18,365 nucleotides of DNA, from the NCBI GenBank assembly GCA_028870615.1, contig JAGWPH010000263.1:1-18365 (forward strand), read 5' to 3'. Each line of letters opens with the position of its first letter. Position 1 is the first letter of the stretch. The stretch comes from Betaproteobacteria bacterium. Its GTDB lineage: Bacteria > Pseudomonadota > Gammaproteobacteria > Burkholderiales > Ferrovaceae. A program made the position numbers and the translations under genes. Below, in pieces: positions 7,340-14,332 of this stretch. Below the pieces are notes generated by a model. That model was not told where the DNA came from. It saw nothing but the letters and a program-made list of their open reading frames with translations, and ran no database searches.

Positions 7340-9495
7340 TAAATATTCTCCGGTAGCGGGAGCAGAATGCTGATAATGGCACCCCCATTTTCCAAATTGG
7401 ATACCTGAATTTTGCCATGGTGTTCTTCAACAATCTTTTTGACAATTGGCAACCCCAACCCTGTGCCCTTGCTTTTGGTGGTGACATACGGTTCAAAAAT
7501 CCTGCCGAGCAGCTCTTCTGAAAACCCATGTCCATTGTCGAACACAAATAGTTTGATCCAATTCCCCTGTCTTTCAGTTGCCACTGTAACTCGAGCATCA
7601 GGTCGACCCTGTAACGCGTCTAATGCATTTTGCACCAAATTATGAATCACCTGTCGCAGGCGGGTGACATCCCCATCGATCAAAGGCAAACCATCAGCCA
7701 ACTTGAGCTCAATTTTCCCTCCCATGGATTCGTACAGTACCAGCACCTCCTGAATCAATTTATTAAGGTCAAGGCTTCTTGTCATTAGCTTGGAAGACCG
7801 CGCATATTCGCTGAAATCGTTGACCATGTTTTTAAGCGCGTCCACCTGGTTGATAATGGTCGCAGTGGACCGCTCCAGAATCTCTGCTTCCATTGCAGGG
7901 AGGTTTTCGCTCAGCTTGAGGCGCATTCGTTCCGCTGCCAGTTGAATCGGTGTCAGCGGGTTCTTGATCTCATGGGCCAGTCGCCGCGCCACTTCACCCC
8001 ATGCAGCATCACGTTGAGCCTGAACCATTTGAGTAATGTCATCAAATACCAGCACATAATCACCGCCGTGCTCACCAGGGAGACGGGTGCCCCGAAAATG
8101 AAGCTTGCGTTTTCCAGAACTATCCAACCAGTCAGCATCTCCCTCCCAGGCCACTCCCTGTGCCGCATGAAATTGTGTTACAAGATACTGCGCAATAACC
8201 TGTAGTTCTGGAACCATAATGCCCCAGTTCTCCAACGGAATCCCGCGGACGCGGTCTACACCCAACAGTTGATTCGCGCTGAGGTTGGTGCTCTTGAGTT
8301 GAAATACGGCATCAAAGACGATCACACCCGTTGAAAGATTAGACAGAATGCTTTCCTGATAGGCTTTGGCCGCGGTCAATCGTTCCTGATCGCGTAACCT
8401 GTCAGCTGAAGCCTCGTGTAACTGTTGTGTCATGGTATTGAACGAGCGGGTCAATATGCCTAACTCATCGTCACTGATCACTGGAGTCATCTTGGTATAG
8501 TCCCCTGCACCAATAGCGCGGGTACTTTCAGCCAATGCACTCAGGGGGGCTCCCAGACGCTCAGAGATCACAAATGCCAGTGCAATGGCTGTCAACAAAG
8601 TCAACAACAACGCAAGCGTCAGGTTGAGTCCATAAATTTGTTTCAATCCGGTACGTGCCAGCAACAATTCCTGGTATCCGCGATATGCCGCTTCAACGCT
8701 GTCCGCGTCAGCGGCCAGTTCTCTCGATACGGGCTGCATCAATTGCAATGCTCGTAAATCCTCAGCATAGGACAGTCGATTGACCGGCACGACCACCCGT
8801 AGATAAAGCCCTTTGTCCGGAATGGTTTCCACCATTTTATAAGCCCGCTGGGATCGAATCTGGTGACTAATGGACGCATTGACCGGTAATGCATCAGGCA
8901 TCGAAGCATCATTCAACCCACTGGAAAACGCCAATACCGTCCCGGATTTTGAAAATAGAGTGGCTTCCTGCACACCAAATTGTTCGCGCAAATGATGTAA
9001 AAGCGTCGCCTCCTCCAGAGCCGAAGCATCTGCAAGCGCAATGGACATGGCCTCTCCCCTATGGGCCAAATCATTGAGCAAACTGTCAAAAGTGGTACGC
9101 CCCAGATCCAGGCCTGCAGTAAGTGCATTGTCAACGTTGACATCAAACCAGGATTCAATACTATTGGACAAAAATCTCACAGACACACCATAGACCAGGG
9201 TTCCTGGAAGAACTGCCATGAGTGCAAAAACAATTACCAGTTTCAGTGTCAGTTTGGAGCCAAATACCCGGTCACGCAATTTCCCGTAGAGGGTCCAAAG
9301 TTGGTAGGAAATCAGCCCCATCAGCGCCAGCGCCACCCCCGCCCCCGCGGCCAGCAGTCGCGGATAATGTACTGAAAACAATGAGGTGTTTGCAGTAGCC
9401 GCGGACAACAAGTATAAAAGCGCACCTCCGGACAGGACGACCAACGCAACCGCCCATTTCATGCGGTGGAATGAAAGAAAAGGAGGCCACCTCAT
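7339..9495 (-). CDS. ntrY: Sensor histidine kinase NtrY
   Basis: 718-residue membrane sensor kinase that should phosphorylate NtrX. Predicted membrane segments lie at about 13-35, 45-65, 83-108 and 288-311, with a periplasmic sensing region of about 180 residues between the last two. A HAMP linker (about 312-365) and a PAS domain (about 375-485) follow. The HisKA box RRLAHEIKNPLTPIQLA contains phospho-acceptor H508. ATPase motifs are the N box HNLVQNALDAL (618-628), G1 DNGHGF (653-658), the F box FEPYVTTKSKG and G2 GTGLGLPI (677-684). All catalytic motifs look intact. Length is normal for NtrY. The ATG at 9495 overlaps the DUF4390 stop as ATGA and the stop overlaps ntrX as TAATG, so sensor and regulator are translationally coupled. 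Confidence 0.95.
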   Translation of the reverse strand: MRWPPFLSFHRMKWAVALVVLSGGALLYLLSAATANTSLFSVHYPRLLAAGAGVALALMGLISYQLWTLYGKLRDRVFGSKLTLKLVIVFALMAVLPGTLVYGVSVRFLSNSIESWFDVNVDNALTAGLDLGRTTFDSLLNDLAHRGEAMSIALADASALEEATLLHHLREQFGVQEATLFSKSGTVLAFSSGLNDASMPDALPVNASISHQIRSQRAYKMVETIPDKGLYLRVVVPVNRLSYAEDLRALQLMQPVSRELAADADSVEAAYRGYQELLLARTGLKQIYGLNLTLALLLTLLTAIALAFVISERLGAPLSALAESTRAIGAGDYTKMTPVISDDELGILTRSFNTMTQQLHEASADRLRDQERLTAAKAYQESILSNLSTGVIVFDAVFQLKSTNLSANQLLGVDRVRGIPLENWGIMVPELQVIAQYLVTQFHAAQGVAWEGDADWLDSSGKRKLHFRGTRLPGEHGGDYVLVFDDITQMVQAQRDAAWGEVARRLAHEIKNPLTPIQLAAERMRLKLSENLPAMEAEILERSTATIINQVDALKNMVNDFSEYARSSKLMTRSLDLNKLIQEVLVLYESMGGKIELKLADGLPLIDGDVTRLRQVIHNLVQNALDALQGRPDARVTVATERQGNWIKLFVFDNGHGFSEELLGRIFEPYVTTKSKGTGLGLPIVKKIVEEHHGKIQVSNLENGGAIISILLPLPENI

Positions 9496-10052
9496 GGTGA
9501 CACAGTCCAGTTCAATTGCTGTGATGCCAGGTTCCAGTCGTTGGAAGATAGTGCATCCACCTGAAATGGCTTAGGCAATTGCGAGACATCCAGCCGCATT
9601 TGCGCACGGGCTTCGTAATGGTTACCTTTTTTCATGCTTCCGAGGTCGGCAATCCGAATGCCGTTCAATCTCGTCAAGGCTTGCAAGGCATCCTTGAAGC
9701 TATTGAAACTCAGATATAGGGAGCCCATGGAAAATCGATAGACCCTTGTCAATGGGTTGAAACTGATGCGGCGCTCCTGACGCAAATTAACGATGTCCTT
9801 GTTGAACCAGTACCAGCGCGGCTCGATAATTTCTACGGTCACCGTAAAAGCGAGTGAAACACCACGGTTTAGCGCTTCTTCCAACGCTGGTGTGAGCTCA
9901 AGGTCAAATTCGGCATTCAGGAAATAACCATCATCGGATGCGTAGACCTCGGCATGACGTACCGAAATGCCCTCGGCACGAACCACAGTTGCGCCGGAGA
10001 ACAAGAGTACCGCCAGTGCCAGCAGAAGGCTAAACTTTTTGAAAAATCGCAT
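9492..10052 (-). CDS. DUF4390 family secreted protein
   Basis: 186-residue protein with a clear signal peptide: MRFFKKF, a leucine/alanine-rich core, then a likely cut after VVRA near residue 26. The mature part is beta-rich and carries EIIEPRWYWFNKDIVNL, RISFNPLTRVYRFS and LDVSQLPKPFQ, matching the DUF4390 family found between rsmB and ntrY in betaproteobacteria. No biochemical role is established; periplasmic location beside NtrY makes a sensing or envelope role possible, but this is inference. I chose the ATG at 10052 because it places the signal peptide at the N-terminus and has GGA about ten bases upstream. It overlaps the end of rsmB by 23 bases. In-frame ATGs at 10067 and 10112 would put extra residues before the signal peptide. 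Confidence 0.82.
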   Translation of the reverse strand: MRFFKKFSLLLALAVLLFSGATVVRAEGISVRHAEVYASDDGYFLNAEFDLELTPALEEALNRGVSLAFTVTVEIIEPRWYWFNKDIVNLRQERRISFNPLTRVYRFSMGSLYLSFNSFKDALQALTRLNGIRIADLGSMKKGNHYEARAQMRLDVSQLPKPFQVDALSSNDWNLASQQLNWTVSP

Positions 10053-11307
10053 AGAAAAATCCGTCATGACCATAATCAGGATAGATCTGCCCCTGATGAA
10101 ATATTGGATCATCGATCAAGAGCTGCCGGGCATCTGTATGCTTCTGCAAAAACGCTTCAACCTGACCTTGATTTTCTTCCCTGAAAATCGAACACGTAGC
10201 GTAAACCAACCTGCCGCCCCGTTGCACTACTTGCCACAAAGCCTCCAACAACCTCTCCTGCGCGGAAACCAGTGCAGGAATATCTTCGGGACGACGCAAC
10301 CATTTGATATCCGGATGTCTTCTCACCACACCCGAACCACTGCACGGTGCGTCCAGCAATACGCGATCGAAAGGACGACCGTCCCACCAGGATTTCAGGT
10401 CACCGGCATCGGCGGCGACACATTGGGCCATCACGTTTAATCGACGCAAGTTGGCTTCCGTCTTTTTGATTCGTCCAGAATCCTTGTCCAAGGCCAATAA
10501 TTCCAACGCTTTGCCCCGCTCAAGAATATGTCCGGTTTTACCTCCTGGCGCTGCGCATGCGTCAAGCACACGCTGATTGGGATGCAATGCCAAAAACTCC
10601 ACGGCATATTGTGCCGACGCATCCTGCACGGAAACATCACCATGATCAAAGCCGGGCAGCAGCCTTACGTTCACAGGCTCCGTCAGAATCAACCCCTCGA
10701 CACCCACCGGAGTGGACTCGATCCCGGCAAGCTTGAGCCGTGCCTGATACTGTTCGCGACTGCTGTTGCGGCGATTGACCCGCAATGTCATCGGGGGACG
10801 TGTTTGCGCTTCGTTCAATATCGCTTCCCAACGCTCCGGATATTGCGCCATTACCTTGTCTATCCACCACTTGGGGTGACTGAATCGCCCTTCTGGAGTC
10901 GCATGTGCGTACTGTAATAGCATTTCCCGCTGACGAAGCAGGTTGCGCAAAACGCCGTTCACAAACCCTTTTGCACCAGTCCCACCCAACAATGCCGCAA
11001 CTTCTACCGCGTGGCTCACTACTGCATGGTGGGCGACCCGTGTATGAAGCAACTGGTAAGCCGCCACCATCAGCAGTGAATCCAGGGGTGGGTCAGGTTT
11101 CCTCTTGGTAAAGAGCTGCTGTAACACCCGTTCAATTTCAGTATGATGGCGCAAAACCCCATAGCCCACATCTTGCAAGGACGCTCTTTGATGGTCGGTA
11201 AGCTGGCCTTTGGCCTGACCCCGAGCGTCAGTTAGCGCATGGTCAAGATTTTTCCCACCCAAGACATGGGCCAGGGAAATCGTGGCCAAGCGTTGGATTT
11301 CCAGCAT
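10030..11307 (-). CDS. rsmB: 16S rRNA (cytosine(967)-C(5))-methyltransferase RsmB
   Basis: 425-residue enzyme that methylates C967 of 16S rRNA using SAM. The N-terminal NusB-like RNA-binding domain covers about 1-130. The SAM motif DACAAPGGKTGHILE starts near residue 249. Both cysteines of the RNA m5C methyltransferase mechanism are present, in DAPCSGSG (C322) and ATCSIFREEN (C372). Length matches the family. The ATG at 11307 shares one base with the fmt stop (TGATG) and has GGAGG four to five bases upstream, inside the last fmt codons; a TTG one codon earlier is less likely. Gene order def-fmt-rsmB is widely conserved. The product works in the cytoplasm on the small ribosomal subunit. Confidence 0.96.
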   Translation of the reverse strand: MLEIQRLATISLAHVLGGKNLDHALTDARGQAKGQLTDHQRASLQDVGYGVLRHHTEIERVLQQLFTKRKPDPPLDSLLMVAAYQLLHTRVAHHAVVSHAVEVAALLGGTGAKGFVNGVLRNLLRQREMLLQYAHATPEGRFSHPKWWIDKVMAQYPERWEAILNEAQTRPPMTLRVNRRNSSREQYQARLKLAGIESTPVGVEGLILTEPVNVRLLPGFDHGDVSVQDASAQYAVEFLALHPNQRVLDACAAPGGKTGHILERGKALELLALDKDSGRIKKTEANLRRLNVMAQCVAADAGDLKSWWDGRPFDRVLLDAPCSGSGVVRRHPDIKWLRRPEDIPALVSAQERLLEALWQVVQRGGRLVYATCSIFREENQGQVEAFLQKHTDARQLLIDDPIFHQGQIYPDYGHDGFFYAIFQKV

Positions 11308-12239
11308 CAACCCTCCATCCGCTCTCCCGGAACCACCGGGAAGCCCTTAAAAAACTCTCTTGCAGTCATCGGTTTTCCACCCGCGCGTTGTAGCATCTGC
11401 AGCATCAGTCGCCCCTTTCCGCAAGCTACTGAAAGGCCTGTTTCATCAAGAGACAGCACCGTCCCCGGGGCTTCTTTGCTCTTTCCCGGCAGCGCTTCGG
11501 CTTCCCATACCTTTATTAATTCACCCCGCAAATAGGTCCTGGACACGGGTACGGGGTTGAACGCGCGAATATCCAATGCCAATTGATCCGCATCTTTTTC
11601 CCAGTGCAATAGCGTTTCTGCTGTAGTGATTTTGTGAGCATAGGTTGCGCCAGCCAGCGGTTGAGGAACCGGCTTCAATTTGCCCGTCTTCAATCCTTCC
11701 AGTGCTTCGATAATGGCCCGTGCGCCCAGGTCAGCCAGTCGGTCATGCAGTGTATGCCCGGTGTCATGCGCCAGAATTGGACAGTGCCTCATCAATAACA
11801 CCGGCCCTGTATCCAGCCCCTGATCCATCTGCATTATGCTGATTCCGGTCTCTGCGTCCCCTGACTGGAGTGCGCGTTGAATGGGCGCTGCACCGCGCCA
11901 GCGAGGCAATAACGAAGCATGGATGTTAATGGCGCCCAGACGGGTGGCGCTCAGAATCTCGGAAGGAAGCAGTTGGCCATAGGCTGAGACGACCATAACA
12001 TCGGCTGAAAAACTCCGTATCAGCCCCAAAGCCTCGACAGTATTTAACGTCGCTGGCTGATAAACCGGAACATGAGCCGCCAGAGCCGTTCGTTTGACCG
12101 GACCGGGTGTGACCTTAAAGCCCCGGCCAACAGGTCTGTCCGGCTGGGTCAACACGGCAACCACTTGATGTCCTGCAGCAATCAGCGCTTCCAGACTGCG
12201 CGCAGCAAACTCCGGGGTTCCAGCAAATACAATATGCAT
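11307..12239 (-). CDS. fmt: Methionyl-tRNA formyltransferase
   Basis: 310-residue enzyme that formylates the initiator Met-tRNA using 10-formyl-tetrahydrofolate. The catalytic triad of the family is visible: N105 and H107 in NIHASLLPRWRGAAPI and D143 in QMDQGLDTG. The N-terminal FAGTPEFAA strand and the LTQPDRPVGRG loop are typical, and the C-terminal tRNA-binding domain (about 205-310) is present, so length is normal. The ATG at 12239 overlaps the def stop as TAATG. With def upstream, this pair adds and later removes the formyl group at translation initiation. Nothing odd seen. Confidence 0.97.
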   Translation of the reverse strand: MHIVFAGTPEFAARSLEALIAAGHQVVAVLTQPDRPVGRGFKVTPGPVKRTALAAHVPVYQPATLNTVEALGLIRSFSADVMVVSAYGQLLPSEILSATRLGAINIHASLLPRWRGAAPIQRALQSGDAETGISIMQMDQGLDTGPVLLMRHCPILAHDTGHTLHDRLADLGARAIIEALEGLKTGKLKPVPQPLAGATYAHKITTAETLLHWEKDADQLALDIRAFNPVPVSRTYLRGELIKVWEAEALPGKSKEAPGTVLSLDETGLSVACGKGRLMLQMLQRAGGKPMTAREFFKGFPVVPGERMEG

Positions 12240-12742
12240 TAAAGCGTTTCCCGGGCTCGTTTACGTAATTTGGTTTTAATGCGGTTTTGTTTGAGCTGGG
12301 ACAGGTATTCCACAAAGACCTTCCCTTCAAGATGATCCATTTCGTGTTGGACACAGGTTGCCAGCAATCCGTCGGCTTCCAGTGTAAACAGCCGGCCTTC
12401 CCGATCCAGTGCTTCCACCACGATATGTTCGGCCCGGGTCACCCGATCATAAATCCCCGGAACCGACAGGCAGCCTTCTTCACGCTCCTGGCTCCCGTCC
12501 TGGGAAAGTAATTTTGGATTAATGAAGACTTGCAGATGTTGTTGGTCTTCAGATACATCCAGAACAATCAATCGCTTATGCACATTGACCTGTGTAGCAG
12601 CCAAGCCAATTCCCGCTGCGGCATGCATGGTTTCAGCCATGTCATCCACCAGTTTGCGGATTTCCGCATCCACTTCCACAACGGGAGACGCCCGGGTATG
12701 CAAACGAGGGTCCGGATAATGAAGTATGGGAAGAAGCGCCAT
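12239..12742 (-). CDS. def: Peptide deformylase
   Basis: 167-residue metalloenzyme that removes the formyl group from nascent proteins. All three family motifs are intact: GIGLAATQ (44-51), EEGCLSVPG (metal ligand C91) and QHEMDHLEG (H133, catalytic E134, H137). The start is the ATG at 12742, giving the standard [14 protein letters not shown] beginning, with AGG seven bases upstream. An open frame continues 29 codons further upstream but does not resemble deformylase. It is the first gene of the long minus-strand run and diverges from dprA across a 71-base gap that holds a TATAAT on this strand. Confidence 0.97.
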   Translation of the reverse strand: MALLPILHYPDPRLHTRASPVVEVDAEIRKLVDDMAETMHAAAGIGLAATQVNVHKRLIVLDVSEDQQHLQVFINPKLLSQDGSQEREEGCLSVPGIYDRVTRAEHIVVEALDREGRLFTLEADGLLATCVQHEMDHLEGKVFVEYLSQLKQNRIKTKLRKRARETL

Positions 12743-12784
12743 AACAAAGCCTATTTCCGACCGTATTCTTGTCTTAAGGATACT

Positions 12785-12790
12785 ATTATA
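12785..12790 (-). promoter_or_regulatory. Possible -10 box for the def operon
   Basis: Reading the minus strand, a perfect TATAAT lies 42 bases upstream of the def ATG in the short def-dprA gap. The region about 17 bases further upstream has no good TTGACA match, so the promoter call rests on the -10 box alone. This is the only evident place for the long minus-strand operon to start. Confidence 0.4.
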
Positions 12791-12802
12791 ACGGTGTTGA
12801 AC

Positions 12803-12808
12803 GGAGAG
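12803..12808 (+). promoter_or_regulatory. Ribosome binding site for dprA (supports TTG start)
   Basis: GGAGAG lies five bases before TTG 12814 and is the best Shine-Dalgarno match in the gap. The same frame has a TAA at 12775-12777 and no ATG or GTG between it and 12814, so this site supports TTG as the start. Confidence 0.65.
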
Positions 12809-12813
12809 CCCCA

Positions 12814-13659
12814 TTGAAAGCTGATTCATCCCCTGATACCGACCCCCTTCTTCTCTGGCTTACCCCGGATCAGGTTGCTCAAACCCGGGACTGGCTGGCA
12901 CACCCAGAAAATCATCTTATTCTTCACGATAATCCCGACTACCCCCCCTTGTTGAAAGAGCTTTCTGACCGTCCAGACTTTCTCTTTGTCAAAGGAAACG
13001 CCTCCCTGCTGTCCCGTCCCATGATTGCCATAGTGGGTAGCCGCAATGCCACCCGCCAAGGATGTCTCGATGCTGAAGCCTTTGCCGAATCGCTATCTGA
13101 TGCAGGTATAACCATTGTCAGTGGCCTTGCCGACGGCATTGATGCTGCAGCGCATCGAGGTGCACTGCGAGGAAGGGGCGCTACTGTCGCTGTCATCGGT
13201 ACCGGGGCAGATCGCGTCTATCCTGCAGTCAACCGTGGACTGGCCCAGGATATTGCGACTCGTGGGGTCATCGTTTCAGAGTTTGTGCTGGGCTCCGTTG
13301 CTCAAAAATGGCATTTTCCCAAGCGCAACCGAATTATTGCAGGGATGTCCCTGGGCTGCCTGGTAGTGGAAGCCAGCCTGACAAGTGGTTCCATCATCAC
13401 AGCCCGCCTTGGCCTGGAACAGGGCCGAGAAATATTCGCCATTCCCGGATCGATCCACTCGCCACTTTCAAAGGGTTGCCATCACCTGATCAGGGACGGA
13501 GCCAAACTGGTGGAAACTGCGCGTGATATCCTGGAAGAGCTGCAATATCAAATTTCTGGCCTCCAGCAACCCGCCAACCCCATCGCCCCCAGGGATATCG
13601 ATGAAAAGAGACTTGACGCAGCTGCTCTTCCAGAAAATACAGAACGGGCACTCAAGTGA
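12814..13659 (+). CDS. dprA: DNA processing protein DprA, core domain; cut short by an in-frame TGA
   Basis: 281-residue product of the DprA/Smf family, which binds incoming single-stranded DNA and loads RecA during natural transformation. The Rossmann-like core is complete: VGSRNAT (74-80), SGLADGID (103-110), [10 protein letters not shown] (168-177), [14 protein letters not shown] (184-197) and [17 protein letters not shown] (210-226). Two things are unusual. The N-terminus starts about where other DprA proteins are some 60 residues in, so the SAM/HhH-like domain is missing. A TGA at 13657-13659 ends the product just before a recognisable winged-helix domain that continues in frame to 13815. 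The start is a TTG with a GGAGAG site. The gene leads the dprA-smg-topA run. The core might still work; a sequencing error or nonsense mutation are both possible. Confidence 0.88.
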   Translation: MKADSSPDTDPLLLWLTPDQVAQTRDWLAHPENHLILHDNPDYPPLLKELSDRPDFLFVKGNASLLSRPMIAIVGSRNATRQGCLDAEAFAESLSDAGITIVSGLADGIDAAAHRGALRGRGATVAVIGTGADRVYPAVNRGLAQDIATRGVIVSEFVLGSVAQKWHFPKRNRIIAGMSLGCLVVEASLTSGSIITARLGLEQGREIFAIPGSIHSPLSKGCHHLIRDGAKLVETARDILEELQYQISGLQQPANPIAPRDIDEKRLDAAALPENTERALK

Positions 13660-13815
13660 GCTGATCCAGGGACCGCTCCCCTGGATCAAATTTGTCTGCG
13701 TACTGGCTTGACGACTGCTCAGGTATCCCTCATGCTGACCTCGCTTGAGCTCTTCGGCCAAATTGTGATATTGCCGGGTGGCCTTTATCAGCGACTGGAT
13801 TTCAGGCGGGGTTGA
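13660..13815 (+). pseudogene. dprA: Separated C-terminal winged-helix segment of dprA
   Basis: Directly after the TGA the dprA frame stays open for 51 codons and then ends with TGA at 13813-13815. The translation matches the DprA winged-helix domain: APLDQICLRTGL, AQVSLMLTSLELFGQIV, LPGGLYQRL. This corresponds to the usual pattern of D-x-L-x-x-RTGL, LLxLELxGxV and PGGxYxR. The residue replaced by the stop lies at the first turn of the domain, where relatives have a sequence like LLEALGxDP. There is no start codon with a ribosome site to express it alone. Restored, dprA would be 333 residues and end 45 bases before smg. The conserved sequence suggests the interruption is recent, suppressed, or a base-calling error. 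Confidence 0.75.
13662..13688 (+). repeat. 10-bp perfect inverted repeat just after the dprA TGA
   Basis: TGATCCAGGG (13662-13671) and CCCTGGATCA (13679-13688) pair perfectly around the 7-base loop ACCGCTC. The hairpin begins two bases after the in-frame TGA. No run of T follows, so it is not a standard intrinsic terminator. It also encodes the DPGTAPLDQ stretch of the winged-helix remnant. Confidence 0.8.
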
Positions 13816-13860
13816 CCGCACTCCGACTGAGATGGTTCATCATTCTAAGGGACGGCATCT

Positions 13861-14316
13861 ATGGTCGACATTCTTATTTTCGTCTACGAAAATTTTTTTG
13901 CCAGTGGCATTTACCCCGCGCACGCCGTACTTCAAAACCGGTTGTTCGCGGCCGGGTTTGAAGCAGGTGAAGTCGAAGAAGCGCTGGCCTGGCTGGATGA
14001 CATCGATCAAATTGGCGAAACCGCCCATGACGATACATTGACCCACTCGGTTTCACAGCGCTGTCTGGATTCATCCGAGTTTGAGCGTATCGGTTCCCAA
14101 GGTTGGGGCTTCCTGGCATTTCTTGAGAACAATAAAATTCTTATTCCACGCCAGCGCGAATGGATTTTGGCCGGCGTCATGGCCCTGGACGAACCAGAAG
14201 TTGACCTGGAACGTCTTAAGCTGATCGTCCTGATGGTTCTCTGGCGCCAGGGAAACCCGCTGGATGCGCTGCTGGTGGAAGAACTGATTCACTATCAGGA
14301 TTGGATGCTGCAGTAA
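13861..14316 (+). CDS. smg: Smg family protein (DUF494)
   Basis: 151-residue protein of the Smg/DUF494 family. The N-terminus MVDILIFVYENFFASG is the family's clearest mark, followed by an acidic helical section (FEAGEVEEALAWLDDI), and RLKLIVLMVLWRQGNPLDALLVEELI near the C-terminus in two pieces. The biochemical role is not settled; the gene is known mainly by its linkage to dprA and topA. AAGG lies ten bases before the ATG at 13861. The stop is 16 bases before the topA start. Nothing looks damaged, so whatever affects dprA has not spread here. Confidence 0.92.
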   Translation: MVDILIFVYENFFASGIYPAHAVLQNRLFAAGFEAGEVEEALAWLDDIDQIGETAHDDTLTHSVSQRCLDSSEFERIGSQGWGFLAFLENNKILIPRQREWILAGVMALDEPEVDLERLKLIVLMVLWRQGNPLDALLVEELIHYQDWMLQ

Positions 14317-14332
14317 GCAATTCCCTTCACAC

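Noticed and set aside
12743..12829. N-terminal extension of peptide deformylase
   Set aside because: The 29 upstream codons do not resemble any deformylase, cross the dprA start and the TATAAT box, and are followed by the standard [14 protein letters not shown] start.
13657..13688. Selenocysteine insertion at the dprA TGA, with the hairpin as a bacterial SECIS
   Set aside because: The stem starts only two bases after the TGA and the loop ACCGCTC lacks the usual apical features. DprA winged-helix domains have no redox cysteine here, and no selenocysteine genes are in view.
13662..13688. Intrinsic terminator after dprA
   Set aside because: A good stem is present, but it is followed by AAATTTG with no run of T, and smg and topA continue in the same direction close by.
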